Assembly (NCBI GenBank): GCA_009703445.1
Contig: WLGA01000027.1
Coordinates: 1-11,153 of the forward strand
Length of the DNA: 11,153 nucleotides
Reading direction: 5' to 3'
Source: Actinomycetota bacterium
GTDB taxonomy: Bacteria; Actinomycetota; Actinomycetes; Actinomycetales; Microbacteriaceae
The first letter of the stretch is position 1. Every line of letters begins with the position of its first letter. A program made the position numbers and the translations under genes. The notes beneath the pieces are model-generated. The model was not told the origin of the DNA, searched no databases, and saw nothing but the letters and a program-made list of their open reading frames with translations. This document shows positions 1 through 6,252 of this stretch, in pieces.

Positions 1-401
1 ATGAAGCCGTATGCGATGGCAACACAGGTCACGCCGAGGTAGCGCGCGTCATTTTCGACGAGACAGTCATCCCGGCAGAGGTAATCCTCGACATCTTCTT
101 CACCTTGCACGACCCGCGCCAGCTAAACCGACAGGGCAACGATGTGGGAACTCAGTATCGCGGCGCCATGTTTTACGCAGACGATGCACAGCGCGAGCTT
201 TTCGAAGCCGCTCTAGAGCGAGCTAAAGGCCACTGGGATGGCGACCTGGTCACCGAGATCGTGCCGGCGGAAACCTTCTGGATGGGTGAGGAATACCACC
301 AGGACTTCTTCGCTAAAAACCCGAACCAGGGCTACTGCAACGCCGTCGTATCGCCAAAGATGGCAAAGGTGCGCCAGGCTTTCCACAGCTACGTAAAGTA
401 A
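1..401 (+). CDS. msrA: Peptide-methionine (S)-S-oxide reductase MsrA, 3' part only
   Basis: The reading frame is open from base 3 to a TAA at 399-401 and continues beyond the left edge, so 132 C-terminal residues are visible. MsrA reduces the S-epimer of methionine sulfoxide in oxidised proteins and free methionine, in the cytoplasm, using thioredoxin-type reductants. Visible family signatures in order are a GHAEVARVIFDE stretch, the LHDPRQLNRQGNDVGTQYRG block, the EEYHQDFF block and NPNQGYC, whose cysteine is the usual site of a resolving Cys in this family. The catalytic GCFW-type cysteine motif belongs near the N-terminus and lies outside the window. The ATG at 105 is internal, because conserved MsrA sequence continues upstream of it. 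No clear T-rich terminator follows; the next gene begins about 110 bp later. Confidence 0.95.
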   Translation, partial: EAVCDGNTGHAEVARVIFDETVIPAEVILDIFFTLHDPRQLNRQGNDVGTQYRGAMFYADDAQRELFEAALERAKGHWDGDLVTEIVPAETFWMGEEYHQDFFAKNPNQGYCNAVVSPKMAKVRQAFHSYVK

Positions 402-457
402 CTAACCCTCCACAGAAACAGGGATGGGCCGGCGCTCGCCGAATCTGAATCGCCACA

Positions 458-500
458 CTCGAATCAACACCGATTGGTAACCGCCAAACGGTGATTCGAG
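458..500 (+). promoter_or_regulatory. Imperfect hairpin running into the ssb ribosome binding site
   Basis: CTCGAATCA (458-466) is the exact reverse complement of TGATTCGAG (492-500). Inside it, after a 3-nt bulge (467-469), CCG (470-472) pairs with CGG (489-491), and beyond one A-A mismatch TTGG (474-477) pairs with CCAA (484-487) around a 6-nt loop. That gives about 16 pairs. The last three bases, GAG, are also the first three of the putative Shine-Dalgarno GAGAAAGG (498-505) of the ssb gene that starts at 512. There is no T-tract after it, so it is not a typical intrinsic terminator. It could be an mRNA structure tuning ssb translation or a DNA-level operator; which of these is inference. 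Confidence 0.5.
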
Positions 501-505
501 AAAGG
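498..505 (+). promoter_or_regulatory. Ribosome binding site deciding the ssb start
   Basis: GAGAAAGG lies 6 nt before the ATG at 512. The upstream in-frame GTG at 491 sits inside the hairpin arm and has no such site in front of it, so the ATG at 512 is preferred. Confidence 0.6.
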
Positions 506-511
506 CATGAA

Positions 512-976
512 ATGTCAGAACAAATCTCCGTCGCCGGCTTGGTAGCGACAACTCCGCGCCATCTAATCACCCAGGATGGGCTCCCGATCACATCCTTTCG
601 CTTGGCCTCATCGCAGCGAAGATTTGACCGCTCTCAAAACAAATGGATCGACGGCGAAACAAACTGGTTTACCGTCACTGGTTTCAGGCAGCTGGCTATC
701 AACGCTTCTACCTCGGTTTCAAAGGGTGATCGCATCCTGGTCACCGGCAAGTTGCGAGTGCGCGACTGGGATAACGGTGAGCGAGCGGGAACCTCGGTTG
801 AAATCGAAGCTGAGTCAATTGGCCACGACTTGAGTTGGGGCAGTGCCGTGTTCACTCGAACCGTGCTGGTGCGCGAACCTGAGCCTGCCGAGAGCTCTCC
901 GATTATGCGCGATGTGGATAACTCCGACGAAGAGTTTCAGCCGGAGCCAGAGTTAGTTGGCGCTAAGAAAAAGTAG
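512..976 (+). CDS. ssb: Single-stranded DNA-binding protein paralogue without acidic tail
   Basis: A 154-residue OB-fold protein of the SSB family. The OB domain covers about residues 3-108, with TSFRLASSQRRFDR, then NWFTVTGFRQLA, then KGDRILVTGKLRVRDW, and the family signature ending IEAESIGHDLSWG. SSB tetramers coat single-stranded DNA in replication and repair. The start is set by an SD 6 nt upstream of ATG 512; GTG 491 would add MIRERHE. The tail (109-154) is short and acidic in its middle but ends in GAKKK, lacking the DDDIPF-type tip by which main SSBs recruit partner proteins. This suggests the accessory actinobacterial paralogue (SsbB type) rather than the replicative SSB, which is usually near rpsF/rpsR. 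Position just upstream of ettA matches mycobacterial Rv2478c-Rv2477c, as I recall it. Paralogue assignment is inference; SSB family membership is secure. Confidence 0.9.
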   Translation: MSEQISVAGLVATTPRHLITQDGLPITSFRLASSQRRFDRSQNKWIDGETNWFTVTGFRQLAINASTSVSKGDRILVTGKLRVRDWDNGERAGTSVEIEAESIGHDLSWGSAVFTRTVLVREPEPAESSPIMRDVDNSDEEFQPEPELVGAKKK

Positions 977-991
977 CCAATCATGAAAGCC

Positions 992-1027
992 GCCGGGTCA
1001 GGTGCGCCCCCTCAATCCTGACCCGGC
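992..1027 (+). terminator. Stem-loop after ssb, likely terminator
   Basis: GCCGGGTCAGG (992-1002) and CCTGACCCGGC (1017-1027) form a perfect 11-bp GC-rich stem with a 14-nt loop, beginning 15 bp after the ssb stop. It lacks a following U-tract (CCTTCAGG follows), as is common for actinobacterial stem-loop terminators. It separates ssb from ettA, so the two are probably not one simple transcript. Confidence 0.65.
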
Positions 1028-1036
1028 CCTTCAGGC

Positions 1037-1070
1037 TAAACTTGAGGTAAATCTACCGAAAGTGAATGAT
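1037..1070 (+). promoter_or_regulatory. Possible ettA promoter region
   Basis: Two readings are possible. TAAACT at 1037-1042 fits a TAnnnT -10 box and would give a leader of roughly 27 nt. Alternatively TTGAGG (1042-1047), a 17-nt spacer and AATGAT (1065-1070) would place transcription start at or next to the ATG at 1076, giving a leaderless mRNA. There is no good Shine-Dalgarno before ettA (only GAAAGTGA at a long spacing), which mildly favours leaderless or atypical initiation. Both are pattern-based guesses. Confidence 0.3.
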
Positions 1071-1075
1071 TTTTC

Positions 1076-2758
1076 ATGGCTGAATTCATCTACCAGATGA
1101 TCAAAGCGCGCAAGGCGCATGGCGAAAAAGTAATCCTTGATGACGTGACCCTGGCGTTTTATCCGGGCGCGAAAATTGGTGTTGTTGGCCCTAACGGTGC
1201 CGGTAAATCAACAGTTTTGAAGATCATGGCTGGCCTCGATACTCCAAGCAACGGTGAAGCGCGTCTGAGCCCTGAGCACACCGTAGGAATCTTGCTTCAG
1301 GAGCCACCACTGGACGAGAACCTGACCGTCCTCGGAAACGTTGAATTGGCTGTGAAAGACACCAAGGCAATGCTCGACCGTTTCAACGAAATCTCAGCGG
1401 AGATGGCTGAGCCAGACGCCGACTTCGACAAGCTCCTCGAAGAGATGGGAACTCTCCAAGAGCGCATCGACCACCTTGACGCCTGGGATCTTGATTCTCA
1501 GCTAGAACAGGCCATGGACGCTCTCCGTTGCCCCCCTGGTGATACTGAAGTTAGCAACCTTTCTGGTGGAGAGCGCCGTCGCGTTGCTCTTTGCAAGCTA
1601 TTGCTAGAGAAGCCAGACCTCTTGCTCCTCGACGAACCTACTAACCACCTGGATGCAGAGTCGGTTCTTTGGCTCGAGCAGCACCTTGCCAAGTACCCGG
1701 GTGCAGTTCTGGCCGTTACACACGACCGTTACTTCCTCGACAACGTAGCCGAGTGGATTCTCGAACTCGACCGCGGTCGCGCCTACCCTTACGAGGGCAA
1801 CTACTCGACCTACCTAGAGAAGAAGCGCGAGCGTCTAGAGGTTCAGGGCAAGAAGGACGCAAAGCTTGCCAAGCGATTGAGTGAAGAACTCGATTGGGTT
1901 CGTTCTAGCCCTAAGGCCCGTCAGACCAAGTCAAAGGCTCGTTTGGCCAAGTACGAAGAAATGGCTGCTGAGGCGGATCGCACCAGAAAGCTCGACTTCG
2001 AAGAGATCCAGATTCCTATGGGTCCTCGCCTAGGTGACATCGTCATCGAAGCCAAGAACCTGCAAAAGGGCTTCGACGGCCGCTCACTAATCAACGGATT
2101 GAGCTTCAGCCTTCCTCGCAACGGCATCGTGGGCGTTATCGGCCCGAACGGTGTCGGTAAGTCGACTCTCTTCAAGACCATCGTTGGCCTGGAGAACCTG
2201 GACGGCGGCGACCTAAAGATTGGTGAGACCGTCAAGATCTCATACGTTGACCAGTCACGTGGCGGAATCGACCCAACTAAGAGCCTTTGGGAGGTCGTGT
2301 CAGGCGGCATGGACTTCATCCAGGTCGGTAACCAGGAAATGCCTTCGCGTGCCTACGTTGCCGCGTTCGGCTTCAAGGGCCCTGACCAGCAGAAAGCCGC
2401 CGGAGTCCTATCCGGTGGTGAGCGCAACCGTCTAAACCTTGCTTTGACTCTAAAGGAGGGTGGCAACCTGCTGCTTCTCGATGAGCCAACAAACGACTTG
2501 GACGTTGAGACCCTGGGCAGCCTGGAAAACGCGCTGCTTGAGTTCCCTGGTTGCGCCGTGGTCATCACACACGACCGTTGGTTCCTCGACCGAGTTGCAT
2601 CGCACATCCTGGCCTACGAAGGTACGGATGAAAAGCCAGACCAGTGGTACTGGTTCGAGGGCAACTTCGAGTCATACGAGGAGAACAAGATTGCTCGCCT
2701 CGGTGCCGATGCTGCTAAGCCTCACCGCTCGACCTACCGTCGCCTAACCCGCGACTAG
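1076..2758 (+). CDS. ettA: Energy-dependent translational throttle protein EttA (ABC-F ATPase)
   Basis: A 560-residue ABC-F protein, close to the 555 aa of E. coli EttA. EttA binds the ribosomal E site and gates the step into elongation according to the ATP/ADP ratio; it has no membrane part. Two ATPase cassettes are visible. The first has Walker A GPNGAGKST at 38-46, an arm region around 85-150 (including LQERIDHLDAWDLDSQLEQAM), signature LSGGE at 162-166, Walker B LLLLDEP with Glu187, and switch His216. A charged linker of about residues 245-305 is the ABC-F interdomain (P-site tRNA-interacting) motif. The second cassette has Walker A GPNGVGKST at 358-366 approximately, signature LSGGE near 445-449 and Walker B ending in Glu470. 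The C-terminus HRSTYRRLTRD is typical of EttA. It stands alone between a stem-loop and a strong terminator. Confidence 0.97.
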   Translation: MAEFIYQMIKARKAHGEKVILDDVTLAFYPGAKIGVVGPNGAGKSTVLKIMAGLDTPSNGEARLSPEHTVGILLQEPPLDENLTVLGNVELAVKDTKAMLDRFNEISAEMAEPDADFDKLLEEMGTLQERIDHLDAWDLDSQLEQAMDALRCPPGDTEVSNLSGGERRRVALCKLLLEKPDLLLLDEPTNHLDAESVLWLEQHLAKYPGAVLAVTHDRYFLDNVAEWILELDRGRAYPYEGNYSTYLEKKRERLEVQGKKDAKLAKRLSEELDWVRSSPKARQTKSKARLAKYEEMAAEADRTRKLDFEEIQIPMGPRLGDIVIEAKNLQKGFDGRSLINGLSFSLPRNGIVGVIGPNGVGKSTLFKTIVGLENLDGGDLKIGETVKISYVDQSRGGIDPTKSLWEVVSGGMDFIQVGNQEMPSRAYVAAFGFKGPDQQKAAGVLSGGERNRLNLALTLKEGGNLLLLDEPTNDLDVETLGSLENALLEFPGCAVVITHDRWFLDRVASHILAYEGTDEKPDQWYWFEGNFESYEENKIARLGADAAKPHRSTYRRLTRD

Positions 2759-2780
2759 GGTCAGCAACTAGATCCAATCA

Positions 2781-2819
2781 AAATGAAAAGACCCCACCAT
2801 CCGTGGGGTCTTTTCATTT
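2781..2819. terminator. Long symmetric, probably bidirectional intrinsic terminator
   Basis: A perfect 17-bp inverted repeat (AAATGAAAAGACCCCAC at 2781-2797 against 2803-2819) with a 5-nt loop CATCC. The core is GC-rich and the flanks give a T-rich run on either strand. It lies between the converging ends of ettA and the aminotransferase gene and can serve both. Confidence 0.93.
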
Positions 2820-2829
2820 ATTCGAATGC

Positions 2830-4182
2830 CTAGCCGACCAAAGTGCTGATTGCTTCCTCGAACACCTGCTGGTGTCTGTCTACATCGGCCTTGGTGGTTG
2901 TCGGGCACATGAGCGCCATGTTGTGGAATGGGGTGAGTAGCACGCCGCGGTTTGCCAGGTACAAGTGCAAGAAATCTTCTAGCTCGGCATCTGCCGACTC
3001 GTAAGCCGCGGTTCCTGTGAGCGGGTATGGCTTGGCAAATCGATATTCCGCTCGTGCTCCCAACTGGTTAATTGCCCAAGGTAGCTCGTACTTGTCGAAT
3101 AGGGCGTTTACGCCATCCGTGAAGTAGGTGCAGAGGTCGATCATCTTCTGAAAGGCATCTTCGGTGAGCACGTGCTCGAGTGTCGCGCGCATGGCGGCAA
3201 CCTGTAGTGGGTTGCCGGCAAGAGTGCCACCAACGCCGCCCATGTCAACGAGGTCGAGGTCGGTTCGTTCAAGCACCTTGGCAGCGAAACTTTCGCTCAA
3301 ACCATAGGTTCCGGTCGGAATGCCACCAGCGATTGCCTTTCCGATGACAAACAAATCTGGCTCTAGGCCGTCGCGCTTGGTCATGCCACCGTAACCGGCC
3401 GAGAAAGTGTGAGTCTCGTCGATGATTAGCAGCGCGTCGTATTTGCGGGTAAGTTTACGGACCCCGGCAAGGTAACCCGGCTCTGGAAGCACAATGCCAA
3501 TGTTGGTCATTGCTGGCTCCATTAGAACGGCAGCGACATCGCCGTTCTTCAGTTGTCGTTCGAGCCCGATAAGGTCGTTGAACTCGGCAACACGTGAGGT
3601 CTCGGTCACATCAACCGGTGAACCAACGTTGCCCGGGCGGCTCATTCCCTCGCCATCAGGGCCAACCACGATCAAGGCTTCATCAACCGAGCCGTGGTAG
3701 CAGTAAGCATTGAACAGAATCTTTGGCTTGCCGGTGATTGCTCGCACAAGGCGAATGGCCCAGCGATTCGCGTCGGTTGCGGTGAGCGAGAAGCTCCACT
3801 TTGCCATGCCAAAGCGGTCGCTCAGGTTGGCGGCCACCCATTCTGCGTCTTCGGTAGGCAACATGGTGGTCATACCGCCGAGGTCCTTGACTCGTCTGGT
3901 GATTGCATCGACCACAACCGGAGCCGAGTGGCCTGCCATCGCGCCGGTGTCACCAAGGGCGAAATCGATATATTCGTTGCCATCGATGTCCCAGATTCGA
4001 TTGCCGACAGCACGGTCAAAGTACACCGGAAAACCGCCGGCCTTTTTGTTCATCCAGGTCATTGGCACGCGACCAAAGAGATGGTCGGCCTTGGCATAAG
4101 CCGCCTTGGATTTTGGGTTGCGAGCGGCAAAGGTCTCGAGCTCGATTTCATTCAGTTTTGCTAGGCGATTACGGTCAATCAT
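2830..4182 (-). CDS. Class-III PLP-dependent aminotransferase, glutamate-1-semialdehyde aminomutase-like
   Basis: A 450-residue fold-type I PLP enzyme. Features (numbered from the ATG at 4182) are the entry region IWDIDGNEYIDFALGDTGAMAGH near 63-85, a cofactor-phosphate region reading SLTATDANRWAIRLVRAITG at about 132-151, NAYCYHGSVDE at 158-168, the ring-nitrogen Asp255 in LLIIDETHT, and the Schiff-base lysine Lys282 in VIGKAIAGGIPTG, followed by GGTLAGNPLQVAA. Overall layout is closest to HemL-type aminomutases and to beta-amino-acid aminotransferases of the same class. The usual SGTEA at the phosphate site is replaced by TATDA, so a true HemL role is doubtful and the substrate is unknown. 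The ATG at 4182 is chosen because it lies 4 bp after the thioesterase stop, with AGGTGG inside the end of that gene; a longer TTG-type form would begin within the upstream gene. Probably cotranscribed with the thioesterase gene. Confidence 0.88.
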   Translation of the reverse strand: MIDRNRLAKLNEIELETFAARNPKSKAAYAKADHLFGRVPMTWMNKKAGGFPVYFDRAVGNRIWDIDGNEYIDFALGDTGAMAGHSAPVVVDAITRRVKDLGGMTTMLPTEDAEWVAANLSDRFGMAKWSFSLTATDANRWAIRLVRAITGKPKILFNAYCYHGSVDEALIVVGPDGEGMSRPGNVGSPVDVTETSRVAEFNDLIGLERQLKNGDVAAVLMEPAMTNIGIVLPEPGYLAGVRKLTRKYDALLIIDETHTFSAGYGGMTKRDGLEPDLFVIGKAIAGGIPTGTYGLSESFAAKVLERTDLDLVDMGGVGGTLAGNPLQVAAMRATLEHVLTEDAFQKMIDLCTYFTDGVNALFDKYELPWAINQLGARAEYRFAKPYPLTGTAAYESADAELEDFLHLYLANRGVLLTPFHNMALMCPTTTKADVDRHQQVFEEAISTLVG

Positions 4183-4186
4183 GAGA

Positions 4187-5080
4187 TTAGTTTGCCACCT
4201 CAGGAACACGAATCATGCCCTCTTGCGCGACCGTGGCGAGCAACAATCCATCCTGGCTAAAGATCTTGCCAAGCGACAATCCGCGGCCGCCTTGAGCGCT
4301 CGGTGACTCCTGAACATAAAGCATCCACTCGTCGGCTCTGCCATCGCGGTGGAACCACATGGCGTGATCCAAACTGGCCTGTTTCAAACCCGGATGGGTC
4401 CAAGCGATCCCATGTCGGCGATAGGTGCTCTCGAGAATCGAATAATCGCTCGCGTATGCAATTGCGGCGCGGTGCAGACTCGGGTCGTCAGGCAAGTCAC
4501 CGATGGCCTTTAGCCAGACGGCCTGGTGTGCAACCTGTTCGCCCTCGACCTTAAAATAGATCGGAGAGGTTACGTATCGCATGTCGAATGGGCGGGCTTT
4601 CGCCCAGTATTGGGCAACCGGATGAGAACTTTCGCCAATCAGATCGGCGGCGGAGGGCAGAGTTTCGGGTGCCGGGATGTCGGAGGGAAACACATCCTGG
4701 TGGTCTAGGCCGGAATCGCGCGTTTGGAAGGACGCAATCATCGAGAAGATCGCCTCGCCACTCTGAAAGGCCTGAACGCGTCTGGTGCTAAAAGAGCGAC
4801 CATCGCGTAGTCGGTCAACCGAGAAGGTGATTGGCAGGTTGATGTCTCCTGCTCGAAGGAAGTAGCCGTGCAGAGAGTGAGCTGGTCGGTCACGATCAAC
4901 GGTGCGTTGGGCCGCCACTAGGCATTGGGCCAGTACCTGGCCGCCAAAAACTCGACCGTGCGGCATCCATTGAGATGGGCCGGTAAAAATATCTTCGGTG
5001 GTTCTCGCGCCACCCGCATCAGTCAAATTAAGTGCATTTAACAGCTCGGTCAAAGGGTCAGCTGGGATAAATGCGTTCAC
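4187..5080 (-). CDS. tesB: Acyl-CoA thioesterase II, TesB family
   Basis: About 297 residues (E. coli TesB has 286), a double hot-dog enzyme that hydrolyses acyl-CoA to free fatty acid and CoA in the cytoplasm. Matches include HGRVFGGQVLAQCLVAAQRTV near residues 41-61, SLHGYFLRAGD, and a C-terminal half with the three residues expected of the catalytic triad: Asp212 in AIAYASDYSIL, Ser236 in ASLDHAMWFHRD (Thr in E. coli) and Gln286 in TVAQEGMIR. The start is uncertain. GTG at 5080, preceded by AGGCGGAG, gives an N-terminus (MNAFIPADPLTELLNALNL) that aligns with TesB. A TTG at 5104 would add eight residues and has no good SD. First gene of a leftward pair with the aminotransferase, and divergent from the unknown gene at 5138. 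Confidence 0.93.
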   Translation of the reverse strand: MNAFIPADPLTELLNALNLTDAGGARTTEDIFTGPSQWMPHGRVFGGQVLAQCLVAAQRTVDRDRPAHSLHGYFLRAGDINLPITFSVDRLRDGRSFSTRRVQAFQSGEAIFSMIASFQTRDSGLDHQDVFPSDIPAPETLPSAADLIGESSHPVAQYWAKARPFDMRYVTSPIYFKVEGEQVAHQAVWLKAIGDLPDDPSLHRAAIAYASDYSILESTYRRHGIAWTHPGLKQASLDHAMWFHRDGRADEWMLYVQESPSAQGGRGLSLGKIFSQDGLLLATVAQEGMIRVPEVAN

Positions 5081-5137
5081 GACTCCGCCTGTTCTGTCGA
5101 GCAAGAATGCCCCACACAGGTTAGTTTAGAAGGTGAG
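5081..5137. promoter_or_regulatory. Divergent intergenic region between tesB and the unknown gene
   Basis: This short gap must hold the start signals for both divergent genes. On the minus strand TAAACT (5128-5123) fits a TAnnnT -10 box for tesB. On the plus strand TAGTTT (5122-5127), overlapping it, is a possible but weak -10 box for the rightward gene. No convincing -35 boxes are seen. AGAAGG (5128-5133), 4 nt before the ATG at 5138, is a good ribosome binding site. Confidence 0.4.
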
Positions 5138-5797
5138 ATGAACGATACATTCACCCTTGCAGACGCCGAGACCGTCAACGATCTAAAAGCCTTTCTTCAG
5201 CGAGCCAAGCGGCTTGACCCAGAGGGTTTGGTGCGGTTGCGCGCTTTCGGGCCGGTTCTCGCCGCTTACGTGGCCCCCATTTTCTCTGGCAACTTGATGG
5301 ATTCGGGGCCAACCATCCTTGGTTTGCGAACCTGCGAGCTCAAAGAAACCGCCGAAGTAGATGGCGTCGTCCCTATCGCCGCTGTTCTTGAACGCCTTGC
5401 CAAGGTGATCAACGAAGACTTTATCGACCTAACCGTCACCATGCCGATTTCCCAGCGAGCAGTCTGGGCCGGCATTTCACCGCCTCGTCAGGGATGGTCT
5501 CCTGTGGGCACAATCAACGAATCTCGTCTCACTCAAATCGCTCGCGACGGAATCGCAGAAGTTGCCGGCAGCCTCCCCGAATCAGTGGGTGGCCCAATCG
5601 CAGCCCGAATCCGCGGTGAAATCTGGGGCCGGGGGATTGACCTTGAGACTCGCGTGCCGACCGGTGCAGCATTCGTCGCAGCCGGGCTAGGTTTCTTGAC
5701 TGAGAACGAAGAAGTCGGGCTGTTCGAAGCCGAAGGTTGGGTGCGCCTGAGCAGTGAGCATGGCCACGTCTTAGCTAAGGCTTCAACCAAGTTCTAA
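5138..5797 (+). CDS. Conserved actinobacterial protein of unknown function
   Basis: A 219-residue soluble protein with no signal peptide, membrane segment, metal motif or nucleotide-binding loop that I can see. It starts at an ATG with AGAAGG 4 nt upstream. The N-terminal third is mixed helix/strand (LVRLRAFGPVLAAYVAPIF near 31-49), the middle carries AVWAGISPPRQGWSPVGTI near 108-126, and the C-terminal end has AAFVAAGLGFL and EGWVRLSSEHGHVL. This pattern (LVRLR, then W-x-G-x-x-PPR-x-GW, then GLGFL and a final WVRL) resembles a family of uncharacterised actinobacterial proteins found in this neighbourhood, possibly the Rv2474c family, but that link is from memory and positional. Coding is supported by frame length, a clean RBS and protein-like composition. 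It runs tail to tail with glbO, 5 bp apart. Function unknown. Confidence 0.85.
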   Translation: MNDTFTLADAETVNDLKAFLQRAKRLDPEGLVRLRAFGPVLAAYVAPIFSGNLMDSGPTILGLRTCELKETAEVDGVVPIAAVLERLAKVINEDFIDLTVTMPISQRAVWAGISPPRQGWSPVGTINESRLTQIARDGIAEVAGSLPESVGGPIAARIRGEIWGRGIDLETRVPTGAAFVAAGLGFLTENEEVGLFEAEGWVRLSSEHGHVLAKASTKF

Positions 5798-5802
5798 GCG
5801 AA

Positions 5803-6252
5803 CTAGTCCTCGTAGGTGTTTAGCATCGCCGTTGCCGCGCGATCCAAATAGGCCCAGAGTTCAGCCTCATGAAGTGGCGCTAGCCCTAGCGAATCCACAG
5901 CTGCTCGCATGTGTTTTAGCCAGCGCTCTCGGGCATCCGGGTTGATTTTGTAAGGAGCGTGACGCATTCTCAAGCGAGGGTGCCCGCGTTGCTCTTGATA
6001 AGTGGTTGGTCCACCCCAATACTGCTCGAGAAATAACTGCAACCGCTCGGCCGCCGGCCCCAAGTTTTCCTCCGGGTACATCGGCTTCAGAACTTCGTCT
6101 TCGGCTACGCCCTCATAGAACTTGGCTGCGAGTCGTCGAAATGTTTCCTTGCCGCCAACCAGCTCATAGAAGTTGCCGCCAACTGCCTCTCCGGTCAAGC
6201 CCTTTATGCGAACCGGCTCAATCTTGGCTGCTTCTTCAAAACCGTTTGACAC
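5803..6252 (-). CDS. glbO: Truncated haemoglobin group II (trHbO / GlbO)
   Basis: A 149-residue 2-on-2 globin. Aligned by eye to M. tuberculosis GlbO with a constant offset of 23, it keeps the key haem-pocket residues: Tyr46 (B10) in KFYEG, Tyr59 (CD1) in PMYP, proximal His98 (F8) in RMRHAP and Trp111 (G8), plus the block QYWGGPTTYQEQRGHPRLR. Group II globins bind O2 tightly and are linked to redox, NO or peroxide chemistry rather than O2 storage. Compared with the mycobacterial protein there are about 23 extra N-terminal residues before FYELVGG. The start is a GTG whose G is the last base of the mscS TAG stop (a 1-bp overlap), so translation is probably coupled; AAGG lies about 10 nt upstream. 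Last gene of the pepN-mscS-glbO operon. Confidence 0.95.
   Translation of the reverse strand: MSNGFEEAAKIEPVRIKGLTGEAVGGNFYELVGGKETFRRLAAKFYEGVAEDEVLKPMYPEENLGPAAERLQLFLEQYWGGPTTYQEQRGHPRLRMRHAPYKINPDARERWLKHMRAAVDSLGLAPLHEAELWAYLDRAATAMLNTYED

Noticed and set aside
491..511. Upstream GTG start for the SSB gene
   Set aside because: It lies in the 3' arm of the hairpin, has no ribosome binding site, and adds residues before the normal SSB N-terminus; ATG 512 has a good SD.
1921..2319. Leftward 132-aa open frame inside ettA
   Set aside because: It is the shadow of the second EttA ATPase cassette region, with proline/serine-rich out-of-frame composition.
3694..4164. Rightward 156-aa open frame opposite the aminotransferase gene
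   Set aside because: It is the complement of a well-supported PLP enzyme gene, has no family features and no start signals.
4183..4209. Longer N-terminus of the aminotransferase starting inside tesB
   Set aside because: ATG 4182 sits 4 bp after the tesB stop with AGGTGG upstream, and the extra nine residues show no family similarity.
5770..5779. Perfect 10-bp palindrome CTTAGCTAAG near the end of the unknown gene
   Set aside because: It is inside coding sequence, occurs once, has no loop or T-tract, and such short palindromes arise by chance.
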